DNA from: Luteolibacter pohnpeiensis
GTDB lineage: Bacteria; Verrucomicrobiota; Verrucomicrobiia; Verrucomicrobiales; Akkermansiaceae
Assembly: GCF_016595435.1 (NCBI RefSeq)
Contig: NZ_JAENIJ010000006.1
Coordinates: 124,001 to 188,000, forward strand
Length of the DNA: 64,000 nucleotides
Reading direction: 5' to 3'
Below, piece after piece: positions 44,380 through 52,329 of this stretch. A program made the position numbers and the translations under genes. Numbering within the stretch: position 1 is the first letter of the stretch; every line of letters starts with the position of its first letter. Below the pieces are notes generated by a model. The model saw only the letters and a list, made by a program, of their open reading frames with translations. It made no database searches and had not been told where the DNA came from.

Positions 44380-45885
44380 ATGGACCCCTTTTCACCCATT
44401 TGGTATGTTTGCTACATCGTTGTTCTTCTGGGGCTTGCGGGCTATGGATCACACCGGCTCACCATCATTTTCCTCTATCTGAAGCATTCCCGCAAGCGGC
44501 CTGAACCGCTCGAAATGTTCAAGGACCTTCCGTTGGTCACCGTGCAGCTGCCGGTTTTCAACGAAATGCACGTGGTGGATCGCCTGCTTGATTCAGTCGC
44601 TGCCCTCGATTACCCGCAGGACAAGCTGCAAATCCAACTCTTGGACGACTCCACGGACGAAACGGTGGATATCTGCCGCCAAGGGATTGAGCGCCTCAAA
44701 GCAAAAGGCTTTGATGCTGAACACATTCACCGCACCGACCGCACCGGATTCAAGGCTGGCGCACTCGAAAACGGCACCCGCTTTGCCAGAGGCGAGTATT
44801 TGTTCATTCTCGATGCCGACTTCGTTCCGAAGCCGGATGTGCTGCAAAAGACGATCCACTATTTCTCCGATCCCAAAATCGGCATGCTGCAGACGCGTTG
44901 GGGCCACCTCAACCGCACCTTCAACCTCCTCACCCGCATCCAGGCGATGTTCCTGGATGGTCACTTGGAATTGGAGCAAACAGCCCGGAACCGTTCCGGT
45001 CGTTTCTTTACCTTCAACGGAACCGGCGGAATTTGGCGCAAATCTTGCATCGCGGACGCTGGCGGCTGGGAACATGACACCCTCACCGAGGACATGGACC
45101 TCAGTTACCGGGCCCAACTCAAAGGCTGGCGCTTCATTTTCCTCAACGATGTCGAAACTCCTGCAGAACTCCCGGTTGATATGGATGGCTTCAAAAGCCA
45201 GCAACATCGCTGGACCAAAGGTTCGATCCAGGTTTGCAAGAAGGTCCTTCCTGCCATCTGGAGAAGCAAGGTGCCGCTTTTCATCAAAATGGAAGCCACG
45301 GCGCACCTCACTTCGAACTTCGCCTACCTGCTACTCATTTGCCTTTGCTTCCTCATCTACCCAAGCCAGCACCAGCCGGACTTTGGTAAGTTCACCTACT
45401 ACATCATCAACGGCCCGATCTTCTTCTTTGCGTCCGTTTCTGTTGTTCTTTTCTACCTCACCTCACAAAAGGCGCTCCGCCCTCACACTTGGTGGAAAGA
45501 AATTCCTTATCTTCCTCTGCTGCTTGCCCTCGGCATCGGCATGTCCATCAATAATGCCAAAGCGGTGATGGAAGCTCTCTTCAATCATCAGACTGGATTT
45601 GTCCGCACGCCGAAATACGGCATCGGTCAATCAAGCCGCTCGGATTGGAAAAAGAGCAGCTACAAGGCGATGAAGACGCTCACTCCATTCGTGGAGCTGC
45701 TGTTCGGATTCTTCTTCCTGTTTGTCATTATTGAAGCCGCCATGGAAGGCCGCTGGTCCTCGACCATTTTGCTCCTTCCATTCCCGGTCGGCTTTTTCTA
45801 CACCTCTCTCTCATCACTCACCCGTATGCTTCCCTCCGGCCCTTCTGCGGAAGCGAGTCCCGTAATCGACCCTAAAGATAACTGA
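44380..45885 (+). CDS. Processive family 2 glycosyltransferase, membrane-bound (501 aa)
   Basis: Inverting, cellulose-synthase-like glycosyltransferase. Membrane helix at 8-30, then a GT2 domain with 'QLLDDSTDET' (Asp89-Asp90), 'FILDADFVP' (Asp145, Asp147), 'LTEDMDLSYR' (237-244) and 'QQHRW' (274-278), the D,D,D,Q(Q/R)xRW set of processive enzymes. Four or more helices follow (about 310-480). No PilZ domain. The ATG at 44380 starts MDPFSPIWYVCYI; the frame open from 44290 is not family-like. The lipoprotein L,D-transpeptidase gene begins 16 bp downstream, so an operon is likely. The polymer (glucan, mannan or glucosylated lipid) is not known. Confidence 0.87.
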   Translation: MDPFSPIWYVCYIVVLLGLAGYGSHRLTIIFLYLKHSRKRPEPLEMFKDLPLVTVQLPVFNEMHVVDRLLDSVAALDYPQDKLQIQLLDDSTDETVDICRQGIERLKAKGFDAEHIHRTDRTGFKAGALENGTRFARGEYLFILDADFVPKPDVLQKTIHYFSDPKIGMLQTRWGHLNRTFNLLTRIQAMFLDGHLELEQTARNRSGRFFTFNGTGGIWRKSCIADAGGWEHDTLTEDMDLSYRAQLKGWRFIFLNDVETPAELPVDMDGFKSQQHRWTKGSIQVCKKVLPAIWRSKVPLFIKMEATAHLTSNFAYLLLICLCFLIYPSQHQPDFGKFTYYIINGPIFFFASVSVVLFYLTSQKALRPHTWWKEIPYLPLLLALGIGMSINNAKAVMEALFNHQTGFVRTPKYGIGQSSRSDWKKSSYKAMKTLTPFVELLFGFFFLFVIIEAAMEGRWSSTILLLPFPVGFFYTSLSSLTRMLPSGPSAEASPVIDPKDN

Positions 45886-45901
45886 ATCCCCGGAACCATC
45901 C

Positions 45902-46531
45902 ATGACTTGGAGCATTTTTCGCAAACTCGTCCCGGCCGCTCTCGGCTTGGTCTTTGCCTTCTCCTTCACCAGCTGCGCCCCGATCAAAGATGATCATAAC
46001 AAAATGATCATCAGCGTGAGTGACCAGAAATTGCTGCTCGTTCACGACGGCAAACCGGTGAAGGTCTATAATGTCTCCACTTCAAAATTTGGTATCGGTG
46101 ACCAGCCTGGCAGCAACCGCACGCCTTTAGGTCACTTGCAGGTCGCAAAAAAAATCGGCGACAATGCGCCAGCCGGCATGGTTTTCAAAGGCCGTCGGCC
46201 AACAGGAGAAATTATTCAACCGAATGCTCCTGGCCGTGACCCGATCGTCAGCCGCATCCTCTGGCTCAACGGGACTGAAAGTCACAACCGAAATGCGTTC
46301 AACCGCTACATCTACATCCATGGAACTCCGGAGGAAAGCCGACTCGGAACTCCTGCTTCCTACGGATGCATCCGCATGGGCTGCAACGATGTCGTCGATC
46401 TCTACAACCGGGTTGGTGCCGGAGCCGATGTCGTCGTTATTCGTGGCTCGATGAAAAAGCCGCGCACCGAGGCAGGGGATGCACCTACCTATACGGCCAA
46501 TGCGATCACCCCAAACCGGACTTCTACTTAA
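45902..46531 (+). CDS. L,D-transpeptidase lipoprotein, YkuD fold (209 aa)
   Basis: Cell-wall crosslinking or protein-to-wall anchoring enzyme. Signal peptide with lipobox 'FTSC' (lipid on Cys25), then the YkuD catalytic domain with 'IYIHGTPEESRLGTPASYGCIRM', which gives His140 and nucleophile Cys156 in the expected S-x-G-C-I-R order. Its neighbours are a processive GT2 16 bp upstream and rpsT downstream with its own promoter. Substrate could be peptidoglycan or an outer-membrane protein. The C-terminus is Thr/Asn-rich and probably flexible. Confidence 0.92.
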   Translation: MTWSIFRKLVPAALGLVFAFSFTSCAPIKDDHNKMIISVSDQKLLLVHDGKPVKVYNVSTSKFGIGDQPGSNRTPLGHLQVAKKIGDNAPAGMVFKGRRPTGEIIQPNAPGRDPIVSRILWLNGTESHNRNAFNRYIYIHGTPEESRLGTPASYGCIRMGCNDVVDLYNRVGAGADVVVIRGSMKKPRTEAGDAPTYTANAITPNRTST

Positions 46532-46549
46532 AATACCCCAAACCAGAGC

Positions 46550-46577
46550 TTGACACTGCGGCTGGAATTTCTATTTT
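46550..46577 (+). promoter_or_regulatory. Sigma-70-type promoter of rpsT
   Basis: TTGACA at 46550-46555, 16-bp spacer, TATTTT at 46572-46577. The start of transcription would be near 46584, leaving a leader of about 36 bases before the ATG at 46620. It is the best-matching promoter I see in the window. Confidence 0.7.
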
Positions 46578-46619
46578 CCCCGGCCCCGTCAGGAAACCGA
46601 CAATTTTTTCCAAACCATC

Positions 46620-46883
46620 ATGGCCAATCACAAATCTTCCATCAAGCGCGCCCGCCAAACCATCGTTCGCACTGAGCGCAACCGTGCGGAAAAAAGCCGC
46701 TTCAAGACGCTTCGCAAGAACGTTCTCGCTGCTGTTGCTGCTGGTGACAAGGATGCCGCCATCAAAGCAAGCTCCGCTTTCTCTTCGGTGATCGACAAGG
46801 CTGCCAAACGCAACCTCGTTCATCCGAACAAAGCCGCGAACCTGAAAAGCAAAACCGCTAAGGCAATCGCTGGCATCGCCTGA
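46620..46883 (+). CDS. rpsT: 30S ribosomal protein S20 (87 aa)
   Basis: Small basic rRNA-binding protein. The opening '[20 protein letters not shown]' and 'NKAAN(L)[12 protein letters not shown]' ending are those of S20, at the usual length. No Shine-Dalgarno motif is seen before the ATG ('aaaccatc'). It has its own promoter (46550) and a strong terminator (46914), so it is a single-gene unit, as expected for this protein. Confidence 0.97.
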   Translation: MANHKSSIKRARQTIVRTERNRAEKSRFKTLRKNVLAAVAAGDKDAAIKASSAFSSVIDKAAKRNLVHPNKAANLKSKTAKAIAGIA

Positions 46884-46913
46884 GTCCAATCCTGTCGGGA
46901 TTCGGAAAAAATC

Positions 46914-46945
46914 AAGCGGGCCGGCCTTCCGGTGCCGCTTTTTTT
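46914..46945 (+). terminator. Rho-independent terminator of rpsT
   Basis: Stem AAGCGG + CCGG pairing with CCGG + CCGCTT (small internal bulges), loop of four bases, then seven T's. The next gene starts 9 bp further on. Confidence 0.88.
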
Positions 46946-46953
46946 ATACCATC

Positions 46954-47187
46954 ATGCCAAATCCATCGTCCACCGACGCTCGCGCCAAGACGGCTGCAAA
47001 GATTGCGGCCAATCCATCCGCTTACAAAGTTTGTGAGGGATGTGATTCCATCGTCGGCGCAGGAACCGCACTTTGCCCGAACTGCCATAGCTTCCGGTTC
47101 GATTCGGAAGCCGCTCAGGTTGTCAAGCAGGCAAAGCTTCTCGGATCCCGTGAGCAGAAATCGGTGACGGCAGAAGATTTGGGTTAA
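46954..47187 (+). CDS. Zinc-ribbon small protein (77 aa)
   Basis: Hypothetical protein with one zinc ribbon: 'VCEGCDSIVGAGTALCPNC', two C-x2-C pairs at residues about 28-31 and 43-46. The remainder is Ala/Lys-rich helix on both sides. The ribbon may bind nucleic acid or protein. It lies 3 bp before the DUF1802 gene, so they are very likely cotranslated. The promoter may overlap the rpsT terminator, or it may depend on readthrough. Confidence 0.75.
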   Translation: MPNPSSTDARAKTAAKIAANPSAYKVCEGCDSIVGAGTALCPNCHSFRFDSEAAQVVKQAKLLGSREQKSVTAEDLG

Positions 47188-47190
47188 AAA

Positions 47191-47751
47191 ATGGCCAATC
47201 CGGACGGATTTAAAGAGTGGCAAGTGGTCTGCGACGCCCTTGCCCGTGGGCGGCAATCGATTTTGCTGCGTAAAGGGGGCATCCATGAAGGACGCGCAGG
47301 CTTTTCCTTCGCCCATGAGTCGTTTTTCCTATTTCCCACCCGCTTTCATGCACTGGGTGATCAGGTGCGCGAAGGAGTGGTGGAGGTGATGCCGGAATGG
47401 CAGGCAGGTGACATCATTCGCATTACCCATCATGCCAAGGCAGTCTCGGCGGTAACGTTGACCGATTGGGCGCAAGTCCAGGCTCTGGAGCCGTTCCATA
47501 TCTACTCTGAGAAGACCGTGAAAGATCGGTTCGATTGGGAAGGCAAAGGGATGACTGCAGGTAGCATCCACGTCGCATTGGTGCGTGTGGTGAAGCTAGC
47601 TGAAGCGTGGGAGTTCGCTTACGAGCCGAAGTATGGTGGATGCCGGAGTTGGCTCAAAATGCCGGAACCACCGGCCGATTGGGAAGCATCTGCTGAGCCG
47701 GTATTGTTGGATGCGGCGTTCGGGGAACTTTGCGCACAGCTGAAACTCTGA
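47191..47751 (+). CDS. DUF1802 family protein (186 aa)
   Basis: Matches the DUF1802 family, of unknown function. Family marks: 'FKEWQVVCDALARGRQSILLRKGGIHEG' (residues 7-34) and 'FLFPTRFHALGDQV' with later 'LRVVKLAE'-like spacing ('ALVRVVKLAEAWEF'). Residues Arg, Lys and Gly in 'LLRKGGI' are the most conserved part. It sits between a zinc-ribbon gene (3 bp upstream) and an AAA ATPase gene (about 30 bp downstream), so the three look like one transcription unit. No catalytic motif can be named. Confidence 0.8.
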   Translation: MANPDGFKEWQVVCDALARGRQSILLRKGGIHEGRAGFSFAHESFFLFPTRFHALGDQVREGVVEVMPEWQAGDIIRITHHAKAVSAVTLTDWAQVQALEPFHIYSEKTVKDRFDWEGKGMTAGSIHVALVRVVKLAEAWEFAYEPKYGGCRSWLKMPEPPADWEASAEPVLLDAAFGELCAQLKL

Positions 47752-47782
47752 TCGGATTCCTTGCGCTAAGCGGCACCATTTG

Positions 47783-48907
47783 ATGGTGTGTCGCATGCTG
47801 GAAAGCATCCATATTCGGGGTTTTCGATCACTTCGCGAGTTCCGCCTGCGTCTCCGCAGAGTCACGGTGGTGACTGGGAAAAATGAGGTGGGAAAGTCGA
47901 ATTTGTATCGCTCTCTCGCGCTCCTGCAAAAAATGGCTGAGGGCAAATTTGCCGAGTCAATTGCAGCAGAGGGAGCGATGCAGAAATTGCTATGGGCTGG
48001 AAAACGTCGCAAAGATGAAGCGTTACGCCTGTCGTGGGAGGTAAAGCATGCGGATTTCGAGTTTTCGATCGATTGTGGCTTAGCCGCAGCGTCACGGGAC
48101 CCGTCGAATCCATCCCTATTTATGACCGATCCCGAGATCAAACTGGAGACCCTCCATTACAGTCGGAGCTCCCGATTGATGGCGAAGCGCAAAGGCCCTT
48201 CGATTGAATTGCGGAATCCAGCGGGAAAAATGGAGGTGTCGCCACTTCCTTTTCACGTTCCGGAATCGATGGTTTCCGAAATTCGCGATGCAGGCCGCTC
48301 TCCCACACTAGTCGCGGTGAGGGAGACCTTGTTGAACTGGCGATTTTATCATCAGTTTCGCACCGATCCCGACTCCCCGATGCGCCGTCCGCAGGTTGGT
48401 TGCAGATCGCCCATTCTCGCCCATGACGGCTCCAATCTTGCAGCGGCTCTGCAAACGATTCGTGAGTCAGGGAAGCAAGACACGCTAAACGAGATCATCG
48501 CCTCAGCATTACCGGGCCTGGAGTGGCATTCCGTTGATGAAATGGGAGGTTTCCAGCTGCAGATCGCCAAGCCGGATATCGATCGAACCTTTGACGCCGC
48601 GGAGTTGTCCGATGGGACTCTTCGCTTTTTCTGTCTGAGCGCCGCTCTGTGCACCGAAAAACTGCCGCCGTTTCTGGTTCTGAACGAGCCTGAAACCAGT
48701 TTGCATCCGGAGTTGATCCCGGCACTTGCGGAATTGATCGCACAGGTTCCTGAGACCACTCAGTTACTTATTGTCACGCATTCTTCGGAGCTGACACATC
48801 ATATTGTTGAGCGGTGCGAAGCAAAGGTGATCGAGCTGGTAAATTACAAAGATGAGACTCGTTCGGCTGAGGAGGCGTCGTCGAAGCGAGTTTGGACTTT
48901 TGAATGA
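47783..48907 (+). CDS. AAA-family (RecF/OLD-like) ATPase (374 aa)
   Basis: ABC-type ATPase related to RecF and OLD proteins. It begins 'MLESIHIRGFRSLREF' (common to the group), Walker A 'GKNEVGKS' near 32-39, a signature-like 'AELSDGTLRFFCLSAAL', Walker B 'FLVLNEPETSLHPEL' and a late switch His ('VTHSSEL'). The Walker B position has Asn where Asp is common, which may be a trait of this subgroup. No TOPRIM or coiled-coil insert. ATG at 47783 is chosen; another lies at 47795. Possible DNA repair or defence role, but nothing here proves it. Confidence 0.78.
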   Translation: MVCRMLESIHIRGFRSLREFRLRLRRVTVVTGKNEVGKSNLYRSLALLQKMAEGKFAESIAAEGAMQKLLWAGKRRKDEALRLSWEVKHADFEFSIDCGLAAASRDPSNPSLFMTDPEIKLETLHYSRSSRLMAKRKGPSIELRNPAGKMEVSPLPFHVPESMVSEIRDAGRSPTLVAVRETLLNWRFYHQFRTDPDSPMRRPQVGCRSPILAHDGSNLAAALQTIRESGKQDTLNEIIASALPGLEWHSVDEMGGFQLQIAKPDIDRTFDAAELSDGTLRFFCLSAALCTEKLPPFLVLNEPETSLHPELIPALAELIAQVPETTQLLIVTHSSELTHHIVERCEAKVIELVNYKDETRSAEEASSKRVWTFE

Positions 48908-48961
48908 CTCATGGGCGGGTTGCGCTCGAATTTTCAGGAGCACTAGGCATGATCCACGGCC

Positions 48962-49567
48962 GTGATCTACGCGCTCGATCTCATTGCCGTCGCCGTTTTT
49001 GCCGCCAGTGGAACTTTGGCTGCGATGGCTGCCAACATGGATCCTGTGGGAATCTTTGTCTTGGCCTCGGTGACGGCAATCGGCGGTGGGACGATTCGTG
49101 ACCTGTTGCTGGGTCGGCATCCGATTTTCTGGATCAAGGATCCTGCACCGCTTTTTGTGATCATTGGTTCAGCGATTTTTACGGTGGCATGGACGCAGCT
49201 TTTGCCTGTTCCACAGCACGCACTGTTGACTGCGGATGCTCTGGGGCTGGCGCTTTTCGCGATCACGGGCGCTCAAATTGCCGAGGTGAAAGGGTGCTCG
49301 CCATTGGTTGTCATCCTCATGGGAACTCTAACAGGATCAGGCGGAGGGGTGATCCGCGATGTTCTAACAGCTCGGGTGCCGCTGCTGCTGCGCGCTGATA
49401 TTTACGCATCTGCGGCAGTCGCGGGGATTGTGGTTTATCTGGTTTTGCGAGCGATCCCCAAGTTAAGCCAAGCGGCGATGGTGAGCGGCATTGCGGTCGT
49501 TGCCATCACCCGTCTGTTGGCAGTTGCCTTCGATCTAAGCTTGCCAGCGCTTGGCATGCCGAAATGA
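48962..49567 (+). CDS. TRIC-type/UPF0126 membrane protein (201 aa)
   Basis: Bacterial trimeric intracellular cation channel relative (YadS/UPF0126). It has two similar halves, each with three helices and the conserved 'GGGTIRDLLLG' (first half) and 'GSGGGVIRDVL' (second half), the doubled motif of the family. Six to seven helices in total. GTG at 48962 is the start. It lies 54 bp after the ATPase gene on the same strand. Ion preference and role in bacteria are not settled. Confidence 0.88.
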   Translation: MIYALDLIAVAVFAASGTLAAMAANMDPVGIFVLASVTAIGGGTIRDLLLGRHPIFWIKDPAPLFVIIGSAIFTVAWTQLLPVPQHALLTADALGLALFAITGAQIAEVKGCSPLVVILMGTLTGSGGGVIRDVLTARVPLLLRADIYASAAVAGIVVYLVLRAIPKLSQAAMVSGIAVVAITRLLAVAFDLSLPALGMPK

Positions 49568-49639
49568 GGCACGGTTTTAGGAGCAAATCAGAGGCGAGCA
49601 AGATATCCCCAATTCGGACTTTGCTGAAATGTCTCCCCA

Positions 49640-51364
49640 TTAGCCCGCAAATTTCCAATTCGGTTGCCAGTCTTTGGGGAGGGACTCGCCTTTTAAGGCC
49701 GCGCGGATCATTTCAATCGGGATCGGGCCTTGATGCAAAATCTGGTCGTGAAATTCACGCAGGCTGAGTTTGCCTTTGGCGTCTTCATTGCCCGCTGAGG
49801 GCGCGGTGAGCTCCTTCTGCATCGCGTGAATTTGCAGCCCGCCGATCATGTAAGCCGCTTGATAGAGCGGTCCATAGCTCGGGCCGATGTAGCGGCGAAC
49901 TTCAGCTGTGGCACCTGCTCGCTCGTGGCCAACCCGATCGACCAGGAAATCGATCATCTCATTTGGCGTCATTTCTCCGAGGTGGAATTTGAGACTGACA
50001 ATGATCCGCGCGCAGCGGTGCATGCGCCAGAAAAGCGCGCCGACTTTTTCCTCCGGGGTGCCGATGTAACCTTGATCCCACAGTTCCATTTCCCAATGCA
50101 GGGCCCATCCTTCGATCAAAAATGGGGTGCGGAACATGGATCGATAGGCGGCGTATCGGCGGGCCATGAAGCCTTGCAAATGGTGGCCGGGAATCAGCTC
50201 GTGAGGGGTGACGATATGCATGAACCCGTAAGCATTGCCACGCATCGCCTGCAGCTTTTGCTCGTAATCCATATCTTCATGGCCATAGGCGACCATGATG
50301 TGTGGTTGGCCGTAGACCGCGTATGGCAGCGTTTTCTGTTGCTCAGGGCCGAGCATGTCGATGCCCCAGGTTTCCTCGGCTAACGGGGGAATGGTGACGA
50401 GGTCTTTTTCCTTGAGGAAGGCGATCGCTTTTTCTGCTTCAGAGATGGCGACTCCAGCTTGGCCACCGGGTGGCACGAGATGGGATTTTACTTTTTCCAG
50501 CGCTTCCTGAGTGGTGGAACAACCCATCTCGGCAGCGGCTTTTTTCATTTCCGCTTCGCACCAACTGAACTGTCGGTTGGCGATGTTGATCAGCTCATCA
50601 GCAGAATAGGGAATCATTTCCGCACGCAGCGAGTTGCGGATGGCGTCCGCTCCGATTGGATTTCCGACAAGCGGGTCATTGGCCTCTCCCTTTTGCCCGG
50701 CGATGTCCTTGCGCAGAAAGTCGCTGTATTCGCCAAGTGCCTTGGTCAGTTGCTCGTAGGATTCGCGATTCCACCAGGTGAATTCGGGTTGGAAGCCATC
50801 GTAGAGTGAATACCAATCGCGCAGTCGATTTTTTAGCTCGTTGATTTCACCCGCAGCGCGGAGCGCGGGAACCTGGCTGACTTTGAGCGCATTTTCCGGG
50901 GCATCTTTCGCTCGGCCTTCATTCAGCTTTTGACGCAATTCCTTCAAATCCGCGATCGCTTGGGAAAGGGTGGCTGCGGATGATTGAGGATCGGCCAATT
51001 TTCGTTCGGCGAGCTCTTGGGTAAGGCCCAGAAGTGGGTCGGCGAATGCCAGCAAGGGACGGGTTTCCTGGAGTTGCGTTTGCTCCAGATCCAACTCGTC
51101 GAGATTTTCCTGAATGGATGTATTGAGCAAATGCCAATCGATGCGCGCGGTGGGATCGAGCTTTTCGTAATCCAATCCATCCAGGCGTTTTTGCCAGTCG
51201 GTGAGCAGCTGTTTTTCCCGTGCCTGTTGGGTGGAACTCCATGAAACTGCTGCTGAACTCGCAAGGTCCCGGCGGTCAGCCTGGAATTCCCCGATCAGTG
51301 AGTCCAGTCCCGCTGCATGAGCGGTCACGGAAAGTAAAGCAACGAGCAGAAGGGACGAACGCAT
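49640..51364 (-). CDS. DUF885 family secreted peptidase-like protein (574 aa)
   Basis: Exported protein of the DUF885 family, believed to be metallopeptidases. Signal peptide at 1-17 (ending TAHA). The likely zinc site 'TPHELIPGHHLQGFMARR' lies near residue 390, followed by 'FLIEGWALHWEMELWD' (conserved Glu). Length is typical (about 550-600). The N-terminal half is helical. It is the mirror of M13-type enzymes in being extracytoplasmic, but peptide preference is unknown. The TRIC gene converges with it (about 70 bp between stops). Confidence 0.86.
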   Translation of the reverse strand: MRSSLLLVALLSVTAHAAGLDSLIGEFQADRRDLASSAAVSWSSTQQAREKQLLTDWQKRLDGLDYEKLDPTARIDWHLLNTSIQENLDELDLEQTQLQETRPLLAFADPLLGLTQELAERKLADPQSSAATLSQAIADLKELRQKLNEGRAKDAPENALKVSQVPALRAAGEINELKNRLRDWYSLYDGFQPEFTWWNRESYEQLTKALGEYSDFLRKDIAGQKGEANDPLVGNPIGADAIRNSLRAEMIPYSADELINIANRQFSWCEAEMKKAAAEMGCSTTQEALEKVKSHLVPPGGQAGVAISEAEKAIAFLKEKDLVTIPPLAEETWGIDMLGPEQQKTLPYAVYGQPHIMVAYGHEDMDYEQKLQAMRGNAYGFMHIVTPHELIPGHHLQGFMARRYAAYRSMFRTPFLIEGWALHWEMELWDQGYIGTPEEKVGALFWRMHRCARIIVSLKFHLGEMTPNEMIDFLVDRVGHERAGATAEVRRYIGPSYGPLYQAAYMIGGLQIHAMQKELTAPSAGNEDAKGKLSLREFHDQILHQGPIPIEMIRAALKGESLPKDWQPNWKFAG

Positions 51365-51658
51365 GACTGGTTATGTCGAATTTACGGCGAGGGTAACCAG
51401 TGGAAAATCGACGAAGAATGTGTGACATCCCAGAAGTTCGAAATCCAATCGGGAAAGGATATTCAAGGGGTAGCGACTCTTGGCGGTCTCCTCGTGGTCG
51501 TGGGGGCACTCACTTAAGCGGTGGAAAGCATGGATCACGGGGATTGGTATCGGCTTGCTCGGTTTCTTTTTGATATCAATTGCAGCGCAGGCATCCGCCT
51601 CGGTCTAGGATGCTGAAATCTGGCTAGACTAGCCGAAATTTAGGCTTATTCTCCACTT
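51365..51658. other. 294-bp intergenic region
   Basis: It contains a possible 42-codon frame (TTG 51480 to TAG 51606-51608) encoding a hydrophobic stretch, 'WITGIGIGLLGFFLIS', but with a weak start and no ribosome site. I see no terminator or clear promoter. An AT-rich patch at about 51621-51655 may be the toxin-antitoxin promoter. Confidence 0.3.
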
Positions 51659-51913
51659 GTGAAAGGAAGAACGTGGCAGCTTCAGGAAGCAAAAAACCAC
51701 TTCAGCGAGGTGGTTGAGCAGGCGGTGAAATGTGGCGCCCAAACGGTGACCAAACACGGCAAGCCTACGGTGATGATTGTTTCTGTGGCGGACTTTGAAA
51801 AATCGATGGCTCCGAAAAAGTCACTTTTCGCCGCAATCCGTGAATGCCCGGCAAGTTTATCTCAGCTGATCGGGGACCGGTCTGCCGACCAAGCTCGCGA
51901 CCTGCGATTTTGA
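51659..51913 (+). CDS. Phd/YefM-type antitoxin (84 aa)
   Basis: Antitoxin half of a type II toxin-antitoxin pair. The N-terminus shows the DNA-binding fold ('TWQLQEAKNHFSEVVEQAVKCG', 5-26), then 'PQTVTKHGKPTVMIVSVADFE'-like beta strand (actual 'QTVTKHGKPTVMIVSV'), and a loose C-terminal tail that would wrap the toxin. The start is GTG at 51659. The toxin gene begins 3 bp after its stop codon, which fits tight coupling and autorepression. No identical locus elsewhere in the window. Confidence 0.85.
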   Translation: MKGRTWQLQEAKNHFSEVVEQAVKCGAQTVTKHGKPTVMIVSVADFEKSMAPKKSLFAAIRECPASLSQLIGDRSADQARDLRF

Positions 51914-51916
51914 ATC

Positions 51917-52327
51917 GTGGCTTACTTACTGGACACAAATGTCATTTGTGAAGCGACGGCGAAGCAGCCCGACCTGAAGGTTCTTGCTTGGTTGGAGATG
52001 CATTCGGCTGATTCCTATCTATCAGCACTAACGCTTGGTGAGATTTGGAAAGGAATTCGGCTTATGCCTGCGGGCAAGCGCAAGAATGCAATGGCCGCTT
52101 GGGCAGAAGGAATCGAACGCGATTTTACCGAGGTCATCTTAAACTTCGATGTCGGTTTGATGAAAACCTGGGCTGGTTTTTATGCAGAACATGAGTCGAA
52201 AGGACGAAATCTTGGGCTGATGGACAGTCTGATTGCTTCAACCGCCTTGCACCATGATCTGATTTTGGTAACCCGGAATGTCCGCGATTTTCCCGCAGAC
52301 ATCCGGGTGATCAATCCGTGGGATTGA
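51917..52327 (+). CDS. VapC/FitB-type PIN-domain toxin (136 aa)
   Basis: Ribonuclease toxin. The PIN active site acids are present: Asp6 in 'LLDTNVICE', Glu42 in 'LGEIWKGI', Asp103 in 'GLMDSLIAS', with the last motif 'VTRNVRDF' near 118-124. The start is GTG at 51917, three bases after the antitoxin stop. The 'EIWKGI' and 'VRDFP' features are those of FitB/VapC. Its target RNA is unknown. Convergent with the PVC cytochrome gene (stops 3 bp apart). Confidence 0.88.
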   Translation: MAYLLDTNVICEATAKQPDLKVLAWLEMHSADSYLSALTLGEIWKGIRLMPAGKRKNAMAAWAEGIERDFTEVILNFDVGLMKTWAGFYAEHESKGRNLGLMDSLIASTALHHDLILVTRNVRDFPADIRVINPWD

Positions 52328-52329
52328 AC

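Noticed and set aside
44588-45568. 326-residue frame in the GT2 gene, same strand, shifted
   Set aside because: Ser/Thr/Pro-rich shadow of a well-supported GT2 protein.
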